From the NCBI RefSeq assembly GCF_006494425.1, contig NZ_VHIV01000002.1, positions 558,001 to 622,000 of the forward strand: 64,000 nt of DNA, written 5' to 3'. Shown piece by piece: positions 27,097-36,431 of this stretch. The stretch is from Bacillus dicomae. GTDB lineage: Bacteria; Bacillota; Bacilli; Bacillales; Bacillaceae_G. Each line of letters starts with the position of its first letter. The first letter of the stretch is position 1. Made by a program: the position numbers and the translations under genes. The notes below the pieces were generated by a model. It searched no databases and was not told the DNA's origin. It saw only the letters and a list, made by a program, of their open reading frames with translations.

Positions 27097-27912
27097 ATGG
27101 TAGCAACAGTAGTAAATGTACAGGTGAAAAACGAGGAGAAAATCGAGACTGCGCCAAAGAAAGTAGTATTTGATACGAAAAACTTAAATTTATGGTACGG
27201 AGAAGACCATGCTTTAAAAGATATTAACTTAAGCATTCATGAGAATGAAGTTACAGCAATCATCGGGCCAAGTGGTTGTGGTAAATCAACGTACTTAAAA
27301 ACATTAAATCGTATGGTAGAGTTAGTACCAATCGTGCGAACTACAGGTGTAATTGAATATAGAGAGCGCAATATATTTGATAAATCATATCCAGTTGAAG
27401 AATTACGAACACATGTAGGAATGGTGTTCCAAAAGCCAAATCCATTTCCGAAGTCTATTTATGAAAATGTAGCATATGGCCCGAAAATCCATGGTATTCG
27501 TGACAAGAAAACGTTGGATGAAATTGTTGAAAAAAGTTTACGTGGAGCAGCGATTTGGGATGAGTTAAAAGATCGTTTACACGATAATGCATACGGTTTA
27601 TCTGGTGGACAGCAACAGCGTCTATGTATCGCACGTTGCTTAGCAATTGAACCAGACGTTATTTTAATGGATGAGCCAACATCAGCACTAGATCCAATTT
27701 CAACATTAAAAGTAGAAGAATTAATTCAAGAGTTAAAGAAAGACTTTAGTATTGTAATCGTAACGCATAATATGCAACAAGCAGCACGTATTTCAGATAA
27801 AACTGCTTTCTTCTTAAGTGGAGAAGTGGTGGAGTATACAGATACAAATAAATTATTTACGACACCGTCAGATAAGCGTACAGAAGATTATATTACAGGC
27901 CGATTCGGTTGA
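27097..27912 (+). CDS. pstB: Phosphate ABC transporter ATP-binding protein PstB
   Basis: The ATPase of the phosphate importer, 271 residues. Walker A is GPSGCGKST, the signature is [15 protein letters not shown], and Walker B is [18 protein letters not shown] 27097 has GAAAGGGG before it; an upstream in-frame start would lie within pstA. There is one pstB gene here, whereas B. subtilis has two. Confidence 0.96.
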   Translation: MVATVVNVQVKNEEKIETAPKKVVFDTKNLNLWYGEDHALKDINLSIHENEVTAIIGPSGCGKSTYLKTLNRMVELVPIVRTTGVIEYRERNIFDKSYPVEELRTHVGMVFQKPNPFPKSIYENVAYGPKIHGIRDKKTLDEIVEKSLRGAAIWDELKDRLHDNAYGLSGGQQQRLCIARCLAIEPDVILMDEPTSALDPISTLKVEELIQELKKDFSIVIVTHNMQQAARISDKTAFFLSGEVVEYTDTNKLFTTPSDKRTEDYITGRFG

Positions 27913-27934
27913 TGTCGCTAGCAAGGCTAAGAGT

Positions 27935-27963
27935 AAATACCCTCTTAACAGAGGGTATTTCTT
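27935..27963 (+). terminator. Terminator after pstB
   Basis: AAATACCCTCTTAACAGAGG plus GTATTT gives a stem AAATACCCTCT/AGAGGGTATTT. It may separate or attenuate phoU from the pst genes. Confidence 0.8.
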
Positions 27964-28031
27964 ATTTTACTCAGAAGGAATATTTCTCCTATCGTAATGC
28001 TTATTACGGAGGTAAGAGGCTAAGTAGGAAA

Positions 28032-28186
28032 TTTATCAAGCATTAACGGGCAGTAAAACTCCCGATTCAAAACTCGGCTGGAACAAAGAAGTTAGTTGGG
28101 AGAACAACTGCCTATAAACGCTCGATTGGTTCAACTAATAATCAGTGGGGGTGAAAAACGCGCCACTGATTAAAGTTTCACTTTAT
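28032..28186 (-). repeat. Full-length bcr1 repeat (155 nt)
   Basis: The segment is exactly 155 bases long from the left TTTAT (28032-28036) to the right TTTAT (28182-28186), the length and the flanking repeat described for bcr1 of the B. cereus group. Read on the minus strand it starts ATAAAGTGAAACTTTAATCA and contains the conserved ACTGCCCGTTAATGC end. It lies between pstB and phoU, directly before the phoU ribosome site. Confidence 0.88.
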
Positions 28187-28221
28187 ATATAATGGCACAT
28201 AATGTTGAGGGGGAAGAAACA

Positions 28222-28878
28222 ATGGTAAGAGAACAGTTTCAATGTGATTTAAAAACGTTACAGCAAAAGGTAATTGAGCTTGGCGAACTAGCGAGGGAAG
28301 CTTTATTGCTTGCTATGGAAGGTCTTCATACAAAGGATGTAGAGAAAGCGTTAGAGGTAATAGATGGTGATTATCGTATGGATCATTTAGAAGAGGAGAT
28401 AAATGATCTTGCGCTTATGCTTATTACGAAGCAGCAACCTGTAGCAAGTGATTTAAGAAGGATTTTCATTTCAATTAAAACAGCGACAGATTTAGAGCGT
28501 ATTGCGGATCATGCTGTTAATATTGCGAAATCAACAATTCGTCTTGGGGAAAAAGAAGTAGCTATTAGTTTGCACAATCTTGATGAAATGTTTGCAATTG
28601 CAAATAAGATGTTGCAGTTAGCGTTAGAAGCATATGAGCAAGAAAATTTAACTTTTGCGAAACAAATTGCTGAAATGGATGATTCTGTTGATGAAATATA
28701 TGGGAAAGCGATTCGCGAATTTATATCTTCAGTTCCAGAACAACCAGAAGCCATTACACAAATTACACAATTATCCTTTGTGGCGAGATATATTGAGCGT
28801 GTAGCAGATCATATTACAAATATTGCTGAAAATGTTTTTTATTTAGTAAAAGGAAAGCATTACTTATTAAATGAATAA
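28222..28878 (+). CDS. phoU: Phosphate signalling protein PhoU
   Basis: PhoU links the state of the Pst transporter to the PhoR kinase and keeps phosphate uptake in check. The 218 residues are two three-helix PhoU domains, each with the metal-binding pattern; ATDLERIADHAVNIAK (first) and ARYIERVADHITNIAE (second) are clear. ATG 28222 follows GAGGGGG. B. subtilis has no phoU in its pst operon, so the arrangement here resembles other Firmicutes. Confidence 0.94.
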   Translation: MVREQFQCDLKTLQQKVIELGELAREALLLAMEGLHTKDVEKALEVIDGDYRMDHLEEEINDLALMLITKQQPVASDLRRIFISIKTATDLERIADHAVNIAKSTIRLGEKEVAISLHNLDEMFAIANKMLQLALEAYEQENLTFAKQIAEMDDSVDEIYGKAIREFISSVPEQPEAITQITQLSFVARYIERVADHITNIAENVFYLVKGKHYLLNE

Positions 28879-28880
28879 AG

Positions 28881-28915
28881 AAAAAAAGCGGGTGAAACAT
28901 CACCTGCTTTTTTTA
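28881..28915 (+). terminator. Terminator of phoU
   Basis: AAAAAGCGGGTGA and TCACCTGCTTTTT pair with one wobble around AACA. Confidence 0.88.
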
Positions 28916-29041
28916 GTCAAAACATGACAAAAAAAGCTCGTTGTTTCCTTTAGTTTATGATGATAAGATGTATCATAATATAATGGAAAAAATAGGACAT
29001 ATATGTTGTTCGTTTATTGAGTAATATTTTACTAATCCAAT

Positions 29042-29055
29042 AGTAAGCGCTTTCT
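29042..29055 (+). promoter_or_regulatory. Possible cre (CcpA) site
   Basis: AGTAAGCGCTTTCT resembles the catabolite-response element TGWAARCGYTWNCW at all but the first position. It is about 200 bases before the nucleotidyltransferase gene. Confidence 0.45.
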
Positions 29056-29094
29056 TTTCATGGGGTTTAAAAGGTACATGTATATAGGGATTTT

Positions 29095-29178
29095 TACTGC
29101 CTGTAAAAGCCCGAGTGGTCAGGGCTAATAACCAGTGTGAGATGAAGTGAAATCACACTGATTAAAGTTTTATTTTAT
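29095..29178 (-). repeat. Diverged or partial bcr1-type repeat
   Basis: The region CTGCCTGTAAAAGCCCGAGTGGT, then CCAGTGTGAGATGAAGTG and CACACTGATTAAAGTTTTATTTTAT, follows the right two thirds of the 28032-28186 copy, and ends in TTTAT (29174-29178). The hairpin arms have changed together (CAGTGTGA with TCACACTG instead of GTGGGGG types), which keeps the stem. The left third is missing. Just after it, ACTGCTAGTTAATGCGGAG resembles a second bcr1 end in the other direction. Confidence 0.65.
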
Positions 29179-29258
29179 ACTGCTAGTTAATGCGGAGTAG
29201 ATAATATACATATCGTATATGGAGTTACTGAACATTATATAAGTGGAGGCTGAAGTAT

Positions 29259-31613
29259 ATGAAGGGGGTTATTTTAGCTGGAGGAAAAGGACGACGCCTT
29301 AGACCATTAACATGTAATACTCCAAAGCCGATGTTGCCATTATTAGAAAAGCCAGTTTTGGAATACAATATTGAATTATTGCGTCAGCATGGTATCCGTG
29401 AGATTGCAATTACTGTTCAGTATATGAGTACAGCTATTAAGCAATATTTTGGTGACGGCAGCAAATGGGGCGTTAATTTGTACTACTTTGAAGACTCTCC
29501 TCCGCTTGGAACTGCAGGGAGTATTAAACAAGCGGAAAAATTTTTAGACGAAACGTTTGTCGTCATAAGTGGGGATGCATTAACTGATTTTCAATTATCA
29601 GAAGGAATTGCGTTTCATGAACAAAAGCCAAGAATGGTAACTATGTTTGTAAAAGAAGTAGAGAACCCACTCTCATTCGGTTTAGTTGTAATGAACAAAG
29701 AACAAGAGATTACACGATATATAGAAAAACCGAGCTGGAATGAAGTAGTCTCTAATATTGTGAATACAGGTATATATATTATGGAGCCAGAAATTTTTTC
29801 TTACATACCTCCCCGAGAATTTTTTGACTTCAGTCAAGATGTGTTTCCTTTATTGGAAAATAAGAACGCATTATTTGCATATTTGTCAGAAGGTTATTGG
29901 TTAGATATCGGTACCTTTGAGCAATATCGACAAGCACAATTTGATTTGTTAACAAAAAAGTTACAAGTACCTATTCCTTACACGGAAGTATTGCCGATGG
30001 TTTGGATGGGAGAAGGTGTAACGATTGGAAAAGGAACGAAAATTCACGGCCCTTCTTTTATTGGAGAAGGAGCAAAAATTGGTGCTGGAGCGATAATTGA
30101 ACCGTACTCTATTATCGGGAAAAAAAGTATTGTTTCAAGTTATTCTCATCTTCAAAAAAGTATTGTCTTTGCAAATGCGCATATTGGGCAGTATTGCGAG
30201 TTATTAGAGACGACAATAGGAGAGCATACAATGGTGGAAGATGATGTTACGCTGTTTCAAAAAAGCGTCGTAGCAGATCATTGTCATATAGGAAAAAGTA
30301 CGGTAATTAAGCAAAAGGGAAAACTATGGCCATATAAGGCAATTGACAGTTATTCGGTAGTAGGATCGGCTGGTGTGCAAGAAAATGAAAAGAGTGCAGG
30401 GTGGTTGCAAAAAAGCCGCATTGTAGGTAGAGGTAATGTTGAGATTACTCCTCAATTTATTGTAAAGGTTGCGATGGCATATGGATCTCTTTTTGCCAAA
30501 GGAGAAAGTATATTAATCGGGAGTCAAGAACATATAGAAACAACTTCTTATAAAAATCTCTTTCTTCATGCGATTCATGGCATCGGGGTTCATACGATGG
30601 AATGCAAAGAAATGAACGAGTCGCTTTTTCAGTATAGCATTCAGGATTTGCGATGTGCAGGTGGAGTTTTCATTCAAGTGGAAAATGAAAAAGAGGTCGT
30701 TATAAAGTTGTATGGTAAGGATGGGGTACAATTAACGTATAAGCAGCAAAAAGCGATAGAACAAGTATATATGTCTGAGTCGTTTTATTACGTATGTGAG
30801 AAAGAAATGGGGCGGAATACGCTAGTCCATGTTTCTTTACATGATTATATAGAGGCTGTATTAGAGCGCATTGATATTGAGAAAATACAAAAACAGAAGT
30901 TTCATCTTCTTATTAATAAGAGAAATGACATGTTGCAACATTTACTTATGCTCTTTTTGCAAAGGCTCGGATGCACAGTTACGTGGATTTATGCGGGCGA
31001 ACAAAAGGATCATGTGAAAGCCTTGATGAAATCAAGTAAAGCAAATATGGCACTTATGTTTTCTGAGCAAGGAAACTATTTTGAGTTATATGATAATCAT
31101 AGTAACATTTACCAAGGAACAGATTTTGAAGAGGTAGATATTCCAGATTTATTATTGGAATCGGCAGGTAATATTTACCCAATGTCTTTGAAATTAGGAG
31201 AATGTTATCTTCTATTTTATACGCAGGATGAAAAAAAGTCGTTTCAAGCGAGATGGAAGCGAGATATTTTATATCGAATAGGGAAATTATTTGAGCTAAT
31301 AGCATTGCAGGGAAAAACATTTCTCAGCATTGTAGAGCAATCACCTCCGCTTTATTTACTTTGCGATGAAGTCGTATGTTCATGGAATGAAAAAGGGAAA
31401 GTAATGAGGAAATTATTGGCTGATATGGAAAGAAAGGAAGAGGGTATATTTGAAGGAGTACAGTTTAAATATACCGAAAAAGAGTGGTCTTATATCGTTT
31501 CTGACACAAAACAACCGAAATTTTTAGTGTATTCACATGCTAGAAACCCAGTAATAGCAAGGGAAAACATGAAAAATCTTATAGAAAAAATTAGACAATA
31601 TCAAAAGGTGTAG
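29259..31613 (+). CDS. Sugar-phosphate nucleotidyltransferase fused to a degenerate phosphohexomutase domain
   Basis: The 784 residues have three parts. Residues 1-240 are a nucleotidyltransferase of the mannose-1-phosphate guanylyl or glucose-1-phosphate thymidylyl type (LAGGKGRRLRPLT, NTPKPMLP, GDALTDF, YWLDIGTFEQY). Residues 250-380 are a left-handed beta-helix hexapeptide region (VTIGKGTKIHGPSFIGEGAKIGAG). The rest has phosphomannomutase-like order (VKVAMAYGSLFAKGESILIGS, later MALMFSEQGNYFEL), but the serine phosphate loop and the DGDGDR-type metal site are not there. Start ATG 29259 follows TGGAGGC. The sugar made is unknown; the gene stands alone. Confidence 0.82.
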   Translation: MKGVILAGGKGRRLRPLTCNTPKPMLPLLEKPVLEYNIELLRQHGIREIAITVQYMSTAIKQYFGDGSKWGVNLYYFEDSPPLGTAGSIKQAEKFLDETFVVISGDALTDFQLSEGIAFHEQKPRMVTMFVKEVENPLSFGLVVMNKEQEITRYIEKPSWNEVVSNIVNTGIYIMEPEIFSYIPPREFFDFSQDVFPLLENKNALFAYLSEGYWLDIGTFEQYRQAQFDLLTKKLQVPIPYTEVLPMVWMGEGVTIGKGTKIHGPSFIGEGAKIGAGAIIEPYSIIGKKSIVSSYSHLQKSIVFANAHIGQYCELLETTIGEHTMVEDDVTLFQKSVVADHCHIGKSTVIKQKGKLWPYKAIDSYSVVGSAGVQENEKSAGWLQKSRIVGRGNVEITPQFIVKVAMAYGSLFAKGESILIGSQEHIETTSYKNLFLHAIHGIGVHTMECKEMNESLFQYSIQDLRCAGGVFIQVENEKEVVIKLYGKDGVQLTYKQQKAIEQVYMSESFYYVCEKEMGRNTLVHVSLHDYIEAVLERIDIEKIQKQKFHLLINKRNDMLQHLLMLFLQRLGCTVTWIYAGEQKDHVKALMKSSKANMALMFSEQGNYFELYDNHSNIYQGTDFEEVDIPDLLLESAGNIYPMSLKLGECYLLFYTQDEKKSFQARWKRDILYRIGKLFELIALQGKTFLSIVEQSPPLYLLCDEVVCSWNEKGKVMRKLLADMERKEEGIFEGVQFKYTEKEWSYIVSDTKQPKFLVYSHARNPVIARENMKNLIEKIRQYQKV

Positions 31614-31682
31614 AATTTTTATTTTAAAAGTGGTATTATAGTATAGTCTGATTTAAGTTATTAGTACTGGAGGGAAATAAGA

Positions 31683-31832
31683 ATGCGTGTAAATATTACT
31701 CTAGCATGTACAGAATGCGGAGATCGTAACTATATCTCAAAGAAAAACAAACGTAACAACGCTGAGCGTATCGAGCTTAAAAAGTATTGCAAGCGTGACA
31801 AGAAGTCTACGTTACACCGTGAAACAAAGTAA
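31683..31832 (+). CDS. rpmG: 50S ribosomal protein L33
   Basis: The 49 residues ([20 protein letters not shown] through [16 protein letters not shown]) are a bacterial L33. The first zinc pair CTEC (C9, C12) and C36 are present; the fourth ligand position of the zinc-ribbon type is D39 (CKRD), so zinc binding is doubtful. ATG 31683 follows GGAGGGAAATAAG. It has a terminator of its own. Confidence 0.95.
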   Translation: MRVNITLACTECGDRNYISKKNKRNNAERIELKKYCKRDKKSTLHRETK

Positions 31833-31868
31833 GCAGTAGGAATATTTTCCTACTGTTTCTTTTTTTAT
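31833..31868 (+). terminator. Terminator of rpmG
   Basis: GCAGTAGGAA and TTCCTACTGT form a stem with a TATT loop, and a T-rich run follows. Confidence 0.85.
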
Positions 31869-31936
31869 TCGATTCCTCTGTTAAAAGTGATACACTATCA
31901 TCGTAGAGAAAAGTATCACTTTGAGGGGGAAAATGT

Positions 31937-32515
31937 GTGAAAGAAGAGAAAATAAGTTTGCGTAAACAAATAATAGAACACATGAATTCTTTATCAGAAG
32001 AACGGTATACAACTTTATCAGAGCAAATTGCATTTTCGTTGTATGCGCAAAAAGAGTGGGTTGAAGCTAAAACAATTGGAATCACTCTTTCAATGGAAAA
32101 TGAAGTGAATACATATCCTATTATTGAAAAAGCTTGGGAAGAAGGAAAGAATGTTGTAGTTCCGAAGTGTAATAAAGGAACACGAACAATGTCCTTCCGA
32201 CAAATTAATAATTTTGATCAATTAGAAACAGTGTATATGAATTTACGTGAACCAATTCCAGCGCTTACGGAAGAAGTGAATGCGGCTGAAATTGATCTTC
32301 AAATCGTGCCAGGCGTAGCTTATACAGGACGAGGAGAACGGATTGGATATGGCGGTGGCTATTATGATCGTTATCTCGTGCATTATAAAGGGAAAACGCT
32401 ATCATTAGCTTATAGTTTTCAAGTGGTGGAACATATTCCAGTAGAGCCATTTGATAAAAATGTAGAAAAAATTATTACAGAAAAAGGAACAATGGTTATA
32501 AATGGTCTTGTATAG
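31937..32515 (+). CDS. yqgN: 5-formyltetrahydrofolate cyclo-ligase
   Basis: This enzyme turns 5-formyl-THF into 5,10-methenyl-THF with ATP and so returns stored folate to the one-carbon pool. The 192 residues show EERY near the N-terminus and the family signature VPGVAYTGRGERIGYGGGYYDRYL (about residues 118-141). The start is GTG 31937, behind GAGGGGG. An ATG four bases earlier is in another frame. yqgQ and glcK follow, as in B. subtilis. Confidence 0.93.
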   Translation: MKEEKISLRKQIIEHMNSLSEERYTTLSEQIAFSLYAQKEWVEAKTIGITLSMENEVNTYPIIEKAWEEGKNVVVPKCNKGTRTMSFRQINNFDQLETVYMNLREPIPALTEEVNAAEIDLQIVPGVAYTGRGERIGYGGGYYDRYLVHYKGKTLSLAYSFQVVEHIPVEPFDKNVEKIITEKGTMVINGLV

Positions 32516-32617
32516 ACAAATAAAAATTGACGGGACTTTTTCTTCTTGATTATAATAAAATATGTGAACGTTTTCTTATTATAATTTTTATAGTAAGTGA
32601 GCATAGAGGGTGATGAA

Positions 32618-32818
32618 ATGATATCTATTTATGATATTCAGCAATTGCTAAAGAAATTTGGTACGATTATTTATACGGGAGATCGAATTGCAGATTTACA
32701 ATTAATGCAAGATGAATTGCGTGAATTAAATCAATCACAGCTAATCGATCCACAAGACTATCAAACAGCTTTATTTTTATTGAAGCAAGAAATTCAAAAA
32801 GAGCTAAATAAGAATTAG
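32618..32818 (+). CDS. yqgQ: YqgQ family protein (DUF910)
   Basis: A 66-residue helical protein of unknown role (MISIYDIQQLLKKFGTIIYT, then LQLMQDELRELNQSQLID). It is conserved directly before glucokinase in Bacillus. ATG 32618 follows AGAGGGTGATGAA. The gap to glcK is 19 bases, so the two form an operon. Confidence 0.88.
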   Translation: MISIYDIQQLLKKFGTIIYTGDRIADLQLMQDELRELNQSQLIDPQDYQTALFLLKQEIQKELNKN

Positions 32819-32837
32819 ATAAAGGTAGGTAAGCAAT

Positions 32838-33821
32838 ATGGAAGAGAAATGGTTAGTTGGTGTTGACCTCGGCGGTACAACGATTAAATTAGCATTTATT
32901 AATGTGTACGGTGAAATTTTACATAAGTGGGAAATTCCTACGAATACAAATGAGCAAGGAAAACATATTACGCTTGATGTAGCGAAAGCTATTGATAAAA
33001 AGTTAGAAGAATTAGGTGAATTAAAGAGTAAGTTAATCGGTATTGGTATGGGAGCTCCTGGTCCTGTACACGTGGCGTCTGGAATGATCTATGAAGCGGT
33101 TAACTTAGGTTGGAAAAACTATCCGTTAAAAGACTTATTAGAAGTAGAAACAGGATTACCTGTTGTTATTGATAATGATGCAAACTTAGCAGCGCTTGGT
33201 GAAATGTGGAAAGGTGCTGGTGAAGGAGCAAAAGATTTAATTTGTATGACACTTGGTACTGGTGTTGGCGGCGGTGTAATCGCTAATGGCGAGATTGTAC
33301 ACGGCGTAAGCGGTGCTGCTGGTGAGATTGGACACATTACAGTAGTTACAGAGAATGCTTTCCCATGTAATTGCGGGAAGTCTGGCTGCTTAGAAACTGT
33401 AGCGTCTGCAACGGGTATTGTGCGTGTTGCTATGCAAAAAATACAAGAGACTGATAAAGAGAGTATGTTACGTTCTATGTTAGCAGAAGAAGGGCGTATT
33501 ACATCAAAAGACGTATTTGAAGCACATGGACAAGGTGATGAACTAGCTGGTGAAGTAGTAGAAAAAGTAGCTTCTTATTTAGGATTAGCTGTAGCGAACC
33601 TTTCTAGCACGTTGAACCCAGAGAAAATTGTTATTGGTGGAGGCGTTTCTAAAGCTGGAGATGCACTACTAGAACCAATTCAACGTTATTTCGAGCAATA
33701 TGCTTTCTCACGTGCTGTAAAGAGCACGAAGTTAGCTATTGCAACACTTGGTAATGATGCAGGTGTTATCGGAGGAGCTTGGCTTGTAAAAAAGCACAAA
33801 TACGAAGCGAAGATGATATAA
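32838..33821 (+). CDS. glcK: Glucokinase (ROK family)
   Basis: Phosphorylates glucose to glucose-6-phosphate with ATP. The 327 residues carry the phosphate-binding [10 protein letters not shown] at the N-terminus, the catalytic GMGAPGPV and [12 protein letters not shown] stretch, and the ROK zinc-binding motif [10 protein letters not shown]. Start ATG 32838 follows AGGTAGGTAAG. The terminator after it closes the yqgN-yqgQ-glcK group. Confidence 0.96.
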   Translation: MEEKWLVGVDLGGTTIKLAFINVYGEILHKWEIPTNTNEQGKHITLDVAKAIDKKLEELGELKSKLIGIGMGAPGPVHVASGMIYEAVNLGWKNYPLKDLLEVETGLPVVIDNDANLAALGEMWKGAGEGAKDLICMTLGTGVGGGVIANGEIVHGVSGAAGEIGHITVVTENAFPCNCGKSGCLETVASATGIVRVAMQKIQETDKESMLRSMLAEEGRITSKDVFEAHGQGDELAGEVVEKVASYLGLAVANLSSTLNPEKIVIGGGVSKAGDALLEPIQRYFEQYAFSRAVKSTKLAIATLGNDAGVIGGAWLVKKHKYEAKMI

Positions 33822-33834
33822 GCTGTGAATAATG

Positions 33835-33866
33835 AAAAGAGGAAGGGGCAACCCTTCCTCTTTTTG
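33835..33866. terminator. Terminator of glcK, possibly also used by yqgW
   Basis: AAAAGAGGAAGGG and CCCTTCCTCTTTT form a 13-bp stem with a GCAA loop; A and T runs on both sides allow use in both directions. Confidence 0.88.
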
Positions 33867-33901
33867 TGCGATATCTTGATGAAGAATTACATGTAAATGA
33901 A

Positions 33902-34075
33902 TTAAGCTGATGGTGGGTACCCGTTATATAGAACAGTCATGATTGTAAACCATCCGAAAACGAGTACAGTTGCAATTGCAAAGCCGCCCGCGAAAAAATT
34001 CTTTTCGCGAAGTGTTCTAAGCGTAGCAAATACACCTAACAGAGTGACAAGCGTAAAAATAATAACAAGGCCCAT
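33902..34075 (-). CDS. yqgW: YqgW-like small membrane protein (DUF2759)
   Basis: The 57-residue protein MGLVIIFTLVTLLGVFATLR... has two membrane helices separated by REKNFFAGG and ends NGYPPSA. Length, sequence pattern and place between glcK and yqgX match YqgW of B. subtilis. Its ribosome site GAGGAGG lies seven bases before ATG 34075. Function unknown. Confidence 0.85.
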   Translation of the reverse strand: MGLVIIFTLVTLLGVFATLRTLREKNFFAGGFAIATVLVFGWFTIMTVLYNGYPPSA

Positions 34076-34245
34076 ACAATATCCTCCTCTGTATACTCAT
34101 TCCTTAATATGAGTTTTTAGAATATTTACTCTTTTATATTGTACATGTTTTAAAAATGATTGTCGAGATAGCATCCTTTCTTTTCCTAAGAGAAAAAAAT
34201 GTTGTATCATTGAAAGTAAGTATAATAATTGGAGGAGATTTTCAT

Positions 34246-34875
34246 ATGAAATGGATACAAATGCCGTTAGGCCCATTACAAACGAATGCTTATATTTTAA
34301 CGAATGATCAAAATGAGTGTATTATCTTTGATCCTGGTCATGAAGGAGAGAAGCTCGTTACATATTTACAAGAAGAACAATTAAAGCCACTGGCTGTTTT
34401 ATTAACGCATGCCCACTTTGATCATATTGGCGCTGTTGATGCGGTAAGAGACGCTTTTCATATTCCTGTGTACGTACATAAAGAAGAAGCGGATTGGTTA
34501 GGCGATGCAACTGTAAATGGCTCTCAAATTTTTATGATGAATCGTAGCATCACAGCGAAACCAGCAGATCATATTATTGATGCAGAAGGTGCATTAGCAA
34601 TTGGTTCATTTAATTTTGAAATTTTTGAGACGCCGGGACACTCTCCAGGTAGTATTTCTTATTATTGTAAAGAGGCGAATGCTGTATTTTCTGGAGATGT
34701 ATTGTTCCAAATGAGCATCGGAAGAACAGATTTACCTGGTGGGAGTTTTGCTGAATTGATTGGAAGTATTGAAGAAAAATTATTTGTATTACCTGATGAA
34801 ACAGCGGTGCTATGTGGACATGGCCCAGAAACAAGTATTGGTTTTGAAAAAGAAAATAATCCATTTTTACAGTAA
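34246..34875 (+). CDS. yqgX: Metallo-beta-lactamase-fold hydrolase YqgX (glyoxalase II-like)
   Basis: A 209-residue hydrolase. The metal motif is THAHFDHIGAVDA (H-x-H-x-D-H), later ligands are in TPGHSPGS and FSGDVLF, and the last in CGHGPETS. It could hydrolyse S-lactoylglutathione-like or bacillithiol-linked thioesters; this is inferred from the family. ATG 34246 follows GGAGGAGA; the open frame upstream has no ribosome site. A MidA-like gene follows after nine bases. Confidence 0.9.
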   Translation: MKWIQMPLGPLQTNAYILTNDQNECIIFDPGHEGEKLVTYLQEEQLKPLAVLLTHAHFDHIGAVDAVRDAFHIPVYVHKEEADWLGDATVNGSQIFMMNRSITAKPADHIIDAEGALAIGSFNFEIFETPGHSPGSISYYCKEANAVFSGDVLFQMSIGRTDLPGGSFAELIGSIEEKLFVLPDETAVLCGHGPETSIGFEKENNPFLQ

Positions 34876-34884
34876 GGAGTCATT

Positions 34885-35997
34885 ATGGGGATGGAGTTCA
34901 TTTTTAGAAAATGGATGGAAAGAGAAAAGGATTATTCGATTTCATACAGTACATATATGAACCTCGCATTATACGCAGAGGAACATGGATATTATATGAA
35001 AGAACGTGAGAAAATTGGAAGACAAGGGGATTTTTTTACAAGTAGCAACGTCTCCTCTGTTTTTGCAAAGACCTTTGCTAAGTTTTTTATTCGTCTTGTT
35101 GAAAATGGTGAAGTTGCTCCAAATATTTGTGAAATTGGTGGGGGAACAGGAAGGTTTGCCTATGATGTTTTACAAGAATGGAAGCAAGTATCTCCAGAAA
35201 CCTTTATTAATTTAAACTATTCAATGATTGAAATGAGCCCTTTTCATAGAGAATTACAGCAGAAACATCTTTGTTCGTTTTCTAATGTGTCATATTATAC
35301 GTCGCATAGTGAAATAGGAGAATCGTTTGAAGGGATTCTTTTTTCGAATGAGTTATTTGATGCATTTCCTGTTGAAGTAATTGAGAAGAGAAATGGAATA
35401 TTGTATGAAGTACGTGTTACGTACTCGGAGGAAGGTAAACTTGCAGAAGTGTATAGACCGTTACATAAAAGAATTGGTCGATACTTATTGAAATATAATA
35501 TTCATCTTGCTGAAAGTCAGCGTTTTGAAGTGCCGCTGGCGATGGAAGAATATATAAAAGAAATTACGAAATGGTTTCAACGAGGGGTATGTATTACAGT
35601 TGATTATGGATATACAAAAGAAGAATGGATGCATCCTGCACATCAAGAAGGAAGTTTACGAGGGTATTACGAGCATAAGTTAATCCGTAACCCTTTAGCA
35701 TACCCAGGGGAAATGGATCTTACTACTCATATTCATTTGGACGAACTGAAAGAGATATTTAGCCTGCAAGGTATGCATACAGTATGGCATAAGAAGCAAT
35801 CTGAGTTTTTGTTAGCAGCAGGAATATTAGACCAGCTTACGGATCATGAAGATAGGAATCCTTTTTCTGAAACACAAAAACAAAATCGTGCAGTTCGTTC
35901 TATGATTTTGAGCGAAGGATTAGGGAGTGCATTTGATGTTGTTATACATACGAAACATATGCAACAGTTCCACTTGGATCGGTATTTAAAAATATAA
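34885..35997 (+). CDS. SAM-dependent methyltransferase of the MidA/NDUFAF7 family
   Basis: The 370 residues belong to the family of protein-arginine methyltransferases represented by NDUFAF7 (a complex I assembly factor in mitochondria). SAM binding is seen in CEIGGGTGRFAYDVL (about residues 82-96), followed by FSNELFDAFPVEV and RGVCITVDYG. N-terminal SYSTYMNLALYAEEHGYY matches the family. The target in Bacillus is unknown. AAGGAGT precedes ATG 34885, and the gene forms an operon with yqgX. Confidence 0.86.
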   Translation: MGMEFIFRKWMEREKDYSISYSTYMNLALYAEEHGYYMKEREKIGRQGDFFTSSNVSSVFAKTFAKFFIRLVENGEVAPNICEIGGGTGRFAYDVLQEWKQVSPETFINLNYSMIEMSPFHRELQQKHLCSFSNVSYYTSHSEIGESFEGILFSNELFDAFPVEVIEKRNGILYEVRVTYSEEGKLAEVYRPLHKRIGRYLLKYNIHLAESQRFEVPLAMEEYIKEITKWFQRGVCITVDYGYTKEEWMHPAHQEGSLRGYYEHKLIRNPLAYPGEMDLTTHIHLDELKEIFSLQGMHTVWHKKQSEFLLAAGILDQLTDHEDRNPFSETQKQNRAVRSMILSEGLGSAFDVVIHTKHMQQFHLDRYLKI

Positions 35998-36034
35998 AAA
36001 ACAAGACACAGTATATTTCTGTGTCTTGTTTTTT
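35997..36034 (+). terminator. Terminator of the yqgX operon
   Basis: AACAAGACACAG and CTGTGTCTTGTT form a 12-bp stem followed by TTTT. Confidence 0.88.
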
Positions 36035-36140
36035 AATACGACTTATGTAGCATCATATATTTTCTCTCATGATATATATTTATATTAAAGATATGAGATG
36101 AAAAATATAAAATACGTCCTTTTTCTCTGTTTATGAGTCC

Positions 36141-36431
36141 CTAACCTAATAATACGCGAACGAGTTGAATAATTGTCTCGTTTTCTACTTTGTAATAAAT
36201 TTCCAATCCTTTTCTTTCACTTGAAACGATTTTAGCGCTTTTTAACTTTGCTAAATGCTGTGAAATTGTAGATTGTGGCATGTTTAAGCCAGTGTACATT
36301 GTAGAAACGTTACTTGGACCACGTTCAATTAATCCTTTTACAATACATAAGCGAACAGGATGAGCAAGTACTTTCAATAATTCTGCATTGCTTTCATATA
36401 GTTCTATTTCTTTTTGAAAGGTTTCTAACAT
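36141..36431 (-). CDS. ArsR family transcriptional regulator
   Basis: A 96-residue winged-helix repressor. LLKVLAHPVRLCIVKGLIE is the first part of the fold and NMPQSTISQHLAKLKSAKIVSSERKGLEIYYKV is the recognition helix and wing. One cysteine (in VRLCIVK) could take part in sensing, but no clear metal site such as CVC is visible. ATG 36431 has GGAGGTGG at the right distance; a GTG 12 bases earlier lies inside that ribosome site. Effector and targets unknown. Confidence 0.85.
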   Translation of the reverse strand: MLETFQKEIELYESNAELLKVLAHPVRLCIVKGLIERGPSNVSTMYTGLNMPQSTISQHLAKLKSAKIVSSERKGLEIYYKVENETIIQLVRVLLG

